This document shows, piece after piece, positions 60,586-64,000 of a stretch of 64,000 bases of DNA. Position numbers and translations under genes: made by a program. The stretch comes from G963662905 sp965230045 (lineage in GTDB: Bacteria; Bacteroidota; Bacteroidia; Bacteroidales; WRLA01). The first letter of the stretch is position 1; every line of letters starts with the position of its first letter. The notes under the pieces are model-generated. The model was not told the origin of the DNA. It saw only the letters and a program-made list of their open reading frames with translations, and searched no databases. The DNA lies in NCBI GenBank assembly GCA_965230045.1, contig OZ245940.1, positions 3,658,001 through 3,722,000 of the forward strand, given 5' to 3'.

Positions 60586-61512
60586 CTAAAAGGCCTTAAT
60601 CAAAGTCAGGCATACCAATGCACCCTGTGGGCGGTCCACAGCGCCAAATTCAAAAAGGCCGCGCAGTTCCATTTGGAGTTTTGCAGATGGAATAAAGCAG
60701 TCCACCTCAGGACCGGCAGCAAAAACTTTGTCTTTCACGCCCACATCATACATCAGTTGATCGCCTTTGTCTTCGGTGACCTGCCAGTGCGCATAACCCG
60801 AAAGGCCCACATTCCAGATTTGTTTGGATGGTATTGTTTTTCCCAATCCCCACTCAAATGTAAAATCATTTCCTGCCGTTGCATCGGTATCCTTTTGCTC
60901 TGAGTGGATTTCGTAGCGCGACAAAACCGAAGCCGTCCATGTTCTGTTTTCATCAAAATAATAGGTTCCCCCAAAAGTCAGCATTCCTGTCCAGTAGCCT
61001 TTTCCGGCAGAAGCAGGCTCTGTGACATCAAAACCGCCTGTTGGCGCAATGGCTGCCAATCCAAAAGCCAGATCGTAACGCGTTCTGTTCCACGACAGAA
61101 CAAAGGGTTCAATAACAATATCGCCGAGGCCGAATTTATAACTGCTCATATTATATGCCCCGATACTGATATCCGTGCTTACCAGTGGAACAATCAGGTT
61201 CATGGCATAATTTGCGCCCAAAATCACATCTTCCCACACATAAACAAAACGATGCACATTGGAAAATACGTTCAGTTTGAAATCGATCGGTGCATCATTG
61301 CCGCTGGCATCATTATATATACCTGCATTATAATACACATTGTGCATGATGTAGTACATGCCGGGAGGAGGAAGCGTTCCGGCCTTAATTCCGGCCACAC
61401 CAGGCACATAATGCTGTGTATATTGCGCCTGAGCAGTGCTCGTAACAGCTAATAATAATACCAAATGAAAGGCGCCAAAAAAGATCTTTGAAAATGTAAA
61501 TTTTTCTTTCAT
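60586..61512 (-). CDS. Outer-membrane transporter-like protein (phenol-degradation MetA/SphA type)
   Basis: A 308-residue exported beta-barrel; the signal peptide ends AQAQ. It resembles the PF13557 phenol MetA-pathway outer-membrane family: YVPGVAGIKAGTLPPPGMYYIMHNVYYNAG start, then DIVIEPFVLSWNR, GLAAIAPTGGFD, and FGGTYYFDENRTWTASVLSRYEIH. Such proteins are linked to uptake of hydrophobic aromatics. Placed downstream of reductive dehalogenase genes on the same strand, it could let halogenated aromatics cross the outer membrane (inference). Confidence 0.72.
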   Translation of the reverse strand: MKEKFTFSKIFFGAFHLVLLLAVTSTAQAQYTQHYVPGVAGIKAGTLPPPGMYYIMHNVYYNAGIYNDASGNDAPIDFKLNVFSNVHRFVYVWEDVILGANYAMNLIVPLVSTDISIGAYNMSSYKFGLGDIVIEPFVLSWNRTRYDLAFGLAAIAPTGGFDVTEPASAGKGYWTGMLTFGGTYYFDENRTWTASVLSRYEIHSEQKDTDATAGNDFTFEWGLGKTIPSKQIWNVGLSGYAHWQVTEDKGDQLMYDVGVKDKVFAAGPEVDCFIPSAKLQMELRGLFEFGAVDRPQGALVCLTLIKAF

Positions 61513-61534
61513 AATAATAGTTTTTGCTTATAAA

Positions 61535-61666
61535 TTATTTTGTTGCCGGAAAAAACTCCAGCGCATCCGAAATATTTGTTCCTAATTCCAACAGGATCAG
61601 GCTCAAACAGATGAGCACTATGGCTGTTAGAAGTACTTCTTTTAGGTTGATTTTTTTCTGTTCCAT
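61535..61666 (-). CDS. Small single-span membrane protein
   Basis: A 43-residue ORF from MEQKKINLKEV at 61666: one membrane span (LLTAIVLICLSLILLEL) and a short tail. Its start overlaps the 3' end of the rdhC-like gene by 25 bases, and it leads to the outer-membrane transporter after 22 bases. A longer in-frame start exists but lies inside the upstream gene. It could be a subunit or anchor of the membrane flavoprotein; no homologue is known to me. Confidence 0.55.
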   Translation of the reverse strand: MEQKKINLKEVLLTAIVLICLSLILLELGTNISDALEFFPATK

Positions 61667-62823
61667 TTGTTTATCAGGATTTTTCTCATATGTGCATAAT
61701 GATCTGTCAATGGTTTGATTGGGCATAAATACGCGCACCACGGACGTTTAATAAAGATGGACGTAACCAATACAATCCCTAGCAATGCAAATTGGTAATA
61801 ACTTCCTGTCAGTTTGAATAAAGTACCAAACACTTCATAGCTGGTCAAACCGGGATTTCTGAACAGTAAAGCCAGGATAATTGCAATGACAACTATGGTT
61901 CGCAATGCCCATTTAAAAGCATTTCTCAAGCGGCCCACTGAAGCAGGTTTTGCCCCGCCAACCAATCCCATGCATTCCTGTGCTGCACCGAAAGGACAAA
62001 ACCACAAGCAATATGGATTTTTATTATCCACCGTAAATACCAGGAAGATCCCTCCGAGCAATAAATACCAATAAAGATGCGAGTGCAAGGGCGGAAAATA
62101 TCCCAACAACAATTGATTGATCATGGAAAGTGTAAAAGCTTTGTTGTAAAAAAAGCCAATCACAAACAAACCCATGAGCATTGTGCCCCAACGCGCTGCC
62201 TTTTTGTATTTAAAGGTTTTTTTATGGGCAAAATAACCAATCGCGAAAAGCAACAATATCACAATTTCAGGAATTCCGAAATGGATTGAGTGCACTTCCT
62301 CTTTGGGCACATCAAAACCCAAATATTCGGAAGCAATAAAATGGTTGCCCTTTTTTGTTGCTTCCACAATAGCACGCGATGAATACGTTGCACTGCAAAC
62401 GGCATCAATCCCTTCATCAATTGCATACTCTTCCTGATATGACCGGCCTTTCAGCTTTCTCAAAAATTTAGCTTCCAGGACTTTCTCCAGGTAGGATGGC
62501 GTCTCTTTTGAGGATATCACTGCAAGATTTATAATTTTTCCGGCAGTATCCACAGCCACAGCCATTTGCAAGGGGCCACCATAACCCATCGATGATTGTA
62601 CATCCAGATAGTACAAAAAAGCACCTTCTTCGTTAAAGGTTTTATAGGAAGCTTTTCCTATTTCTTCGAGTTTGGCTATTTCGGGCATTTTAGCCCTAAT
62701 CGTAGAAACAATATCTGCGTTCTCGAGCTGTTTGCCCACCAGCCAGGCAATAACAATGGCAATCATCGCCAAAATGGCCAGATTTGATTCTAATTTCCGT
62801 TTATTAAAAACTTTGTGCGACAT
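61642..62823 (-). CDS. RdhC/NosR-like FMN-binding membrane iron-sulfur protein
   Basis: A 393-residue protein (start at MSHKVFNK, 62823). After one N-terminal span comes a periplasmic FMN-binding domain with a flavinylation-type motif DAVCSATYSS near residue 140, then about five spans (GIPEIVILLLFAIGY onward) and two Cys motifs: YCLWFCPFGAAQEC and WCAYLCPIKPL. This is the NosR/RdhC architecture. In organohalide-respiring bacteria RdhC is encoded next to rdhAB, and the flavin probably feeds electrons across the membrane to the dehalogenase. It is separated from rdhB by a terminator and a family C element, unlike most operons. Confidence 0.8.
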   Translation of the reverse strand: MSHKVFNKRKLESNLAILAMIAIVIAWLVGKQLENADIVSTIRAKMPEIAKLEEIGKASYKTFNEEGAFLYYLDVQSSMGYGGPLQMAVAVDTAGKIINLAVISSKETPSYLEKVLEAKFLRKLKGRSYQEEYAIDEGIDAVCSATYSSRAIVEATKKGNHFIASEYLGFDVPKEEVHSIHFGIPEIVILLLFAIGYFAHKKTFKYKKAARWGTMLMGLFVIGFFYNKAFTLSMINQLLLGYFPPLHSHLYWYLLLGGIFLVFTVDNKNPYCLWFCPFGAAQECMGLVGGAKPASVGRLRNAFKWALRTIVVIAIILALLFRNPGLTSYEVFGTLFKLTGSYYQFALLGIVLVTSIFIKRPWCAYLCPIKPLTDHYAHMRKILINKWNRKKST

Positions 62824-62936
62824 GATCGTGCATAATAACATCAGCTATTCACAATTGAATTTTCCATTCGTTTGTAAATCAGGTAAAAAAACTAAATTTA
62901 AAAAGTGATTGTTACAGACCCGTTTGTGGCAGGCAG

Positions 62937-63143
62937 TTTAACCTGCATTATTCACAGAATATTCTATTACGCGCCCAAACCGCTTCAATAGAAAGGAATG
63001 CTATCTTTTTGGTGCTCAAAATAGCTACGGCTATTCCTGTGCGCCAAAAATCTGCGCTTCCTTTCTCTTATTGCGTTTTGTGTGGGGTCACTGAGCTTGC
63101 CGAATGTGCTCATGACGAAATTTCATGAATAAAGCAGGTTAAA
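62937..63143. mobile_element. Palindromic MITE-like element, family C copy 2
   Basis: About 207 bp in the 62824-63183 gap between rdhC-like and rdhB genes. Ends TTTAACCTGC and GCAGGTTAAA are perfect 10-bp inverted repeats, extending as CATTATTCA / TGAATAAA. Highly similar to copy 1 at 51945. No clear target duplication. Confidence 0.75.
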
Positions 63144-63176
63144 AAAGCCACCCGACATTCAATATACCGGGCAGCC
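63141..63176 (-). terminator. Terminator after rdhB
   Basis: On the minus strand GCTGCCCG pairs with CGGGTGGC (two wobble pairs) and is followed by six T. The T-run is the right end of the family C element, so the element borders the terminator. Confidence 0.6.
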
Positions 63177-63183
63177 GGCTGTA

Positions 63184-63498
63184 CTACCCACCGATTTCTT
63201 TCTTTCTCTGAAATCGTTTGTTTACAGACCGATATAAGGTCACAGCCATGATCAATATCGGCATCCCCATGAAAACCAGAGTGAACCAAGCTGCCCGGGG
63301 TTCATATTCCTGAAATGAAGCAATAAATGTCTGCCCCATAAACATAAAGGTTATAAAACTCAGGATCAGCAGAATCCATTCATACCACACCAATTTAATA
63401 TTCAACTTTTTCAGGGTATTCCATATCATTACGGCACCGCCTCCCATCAGAAAGCCTATTAAAATGTACCAAAACCATATCCAGGTAACTAATCTCAT
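63184..63498 (-). CDS. rdhB: Reductive dehalogenase membrane anchor (RdhB)
   Basis: A 104-residue protein with three membrane spans (about 5-24, 36-58 and 69-90): IWFWYILIGFLMGGGAVMIWN, ILLILSFITFMFMGQTFIASF, and AWFTLVFMGMPILIMAV. The EYEPRAAW motif between spans 2 and 3 is typical of RdhB proteins, which tether the catalytic subunit to the outside of the inner membrane. It follows rdhA with a 17-base gap. Confidence 0.82.
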   Translation of the reverse strand: MRLVTWIWFWYILIGFLMGGGAVMIWNTLKKLNIKLVWYEWILLILSFITFMFMGQTFIASFQEYEPRAAWFTLVFMGMPILIMAVTLYRSVNKRFQRKKEIGG

Positions 63499-63515
63499 TT
63501 TTATCTCCTTTCTTT

Positions 63516-64000
63516 TTATGAACGTGATTTATCAAGACCGTAAAGCGGGATATCCATTGGATCGAGATCCCAGGGCGTTTTACTGAGATCGGGCTCTCGA
63601 CCATATCCAAATACATCATCCATTTTACGGATAGCTGCATTAAGCTGAGGCACAGAACCAATGGATAAACGGATCAGGTCGTGCAGTACGGCTTCGTCGA
63701 ATTTAGTAAAGGGGCATACAGTTTGGCAGCGGCTGCAGTCGGGTTCCCCGCCCAGCATATAGGAATAGCATTTTTTACTGTCCATATACCAGCCTTTGAT
63801 ACCTTTTGCCTGACAGGCAGCCTCTCCTCCCCAGAAAGGTTCATCCTCCATACTGATTGCTCCCGAGGGGCACATCTCTCCACATTTTTTACAAACTTTA
63901 CAAAATTTAGTAATTCCTGCGTCGATAGGTTTTGTTACTGCCAATGGCAAATCAGTAATTGTGACCATTACGGTTCTGATGTTGGTTCCCCATTGTGGAC
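63516..64000 (-). CDS. rdhA: Reductive dehalogenase catalytic subunit (RdhA), C-terminal part
   Basis: The C-terminal 161 residues of a reductive dehalogenase; the frame stays open to the window edge (GTNIRTVMVTITDLPLAVTKPIDAG). Two cluster motifs are visible: CKVCKKCGEMCPSGAI (first 4Fe-4S) and a second set with the isolated Cys of YMDSKKCYSYMLGG and CSRCQTVCPF. RdhA uses corrinoid plus two 4Fe-4S clusters to remove halogens from organohalides as terminal electron acceptor or for catabolism. The signal peptide and B12 domain lie outside the window. Followed by rdhB after 17 bases. Confidence 0.9.
   Translation of the reverse strand, partial: PQWGTNIRTVMVTITDLPLAVTKPIDAGITKFCKVCKKCGEMCPSGAISMEDEPFWGGEAACQAKGIKGWYMDSKKCYSYMLGGEPDCSRCQTVCPFTKFDEAVLHDLIRLSIGSVPQLNAAIRKMDDVFGYGREPDLSKTPWDLDPMDIPLYGLDKSRS

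Noticed and set aside
63516..64000. Epoxyqueuosine reductase QueG instead of reductive dehalogenase
   Set aside because: The adjacent RdhB-type anchor and RdhC-like gene, and the KCYSYMLGGEPDCSRC spacing, fit RdhA better; the rest of the gene is outside the window.

Overview
The window comes from a member of the Bacteroidota, probably an anaerobic or facultative marine or sediment lineage near Bacteroidales/Marinilabiliales (inference). The signs are type IX secretion (T9SS) C-terminal domains, many exported proteins ending their signal peptide in AQ, TAnnTTTG -7 promoter boxes without clear Shine-Dalgarno sites, a GH97 glycosidase, an LruC lipoprotein and a ferredoxin-dependent 2-oxoacid oxidoreductase. 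No rRNA, tRNA or CRISPR array was seen.

Layout. 1-7.5 kb: membrane and outer-membrane proteins, pyridoxamine kinase, a five-heme cytochrome with a T9SS tail, and the four-gene vor/kor operon. 7.5-10.4 kb: an ArsR-controlled arsenical/thioredoxin operon. 10.4-15.5 kb: GtrA, a VOC protein, an AbiL-like AAA15/RloB pair with a DHFR-like gene, a CPBP protease and a ceramidase. 15.5-24.3 kb: LruC lipoprotein, exported SOD, M49 peptidase, a DUF4143 ATPase with phased upstream repeats, and a thioesterase. 24.3-25.4 kb: a toxin-antitoxin pair whose toxin gene is split by a MITE. 25.4-33 kb: GH97 plus a second large glycosidase-like protein, then repeat clusters flanking a GIY-YIG gene and a repeat-invaded ORF. 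33-46.6 kb: housekeeping and signalling genes (NYN-LOTUS, RdgB, a seven-PAS hybrid kinase, AsmA, AroC, TlpA). 46.7-51.9 kb: a PKD/T9SS surface protein cut by an IS21-family element. 52.9-59 kb: a candidate integron-like cassette region, with a Xer-type recombinase, an attI-like inverted repeat, a 3.8-kb cassette carrying a tightly coupled four-gene operon (HIT, RtcB-like, double histidine phosphatase, 2TM beta-rich membrane protein) and a second cassette. 59.2-64 kb: an HU-like gene with four phased operators, then a reductive dehalogenase locus (rdhA partial, rdhB, rdhC-like, small membrane protein, outer-membrane channel).

The window is also rich in small palindromic elements without a transposase. 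Family A (343-463 bp, ends GGTTCTA, 8-9 bp target duplications) has four copies. Family B (143-146 bp, about 6 bp target duplications) has three. Family C (about 205 bp) has two. Family D (297 bp, 10 bp target duplication) has one copy, inside the toxin gene. Family E is a short GC-rich palindrome (GGTCCCTGAGCGGAGCC and onward), clustered around 30-33 kb, nested inside A elements and read in frame within a coding sequence.

The strongest candidates for undescribed biology are the HIT/RtcB-like/phosphatase/2TM operon and the attC-like cassette structure that carries it beside a recombinase lacking the IntI-specific insertion.
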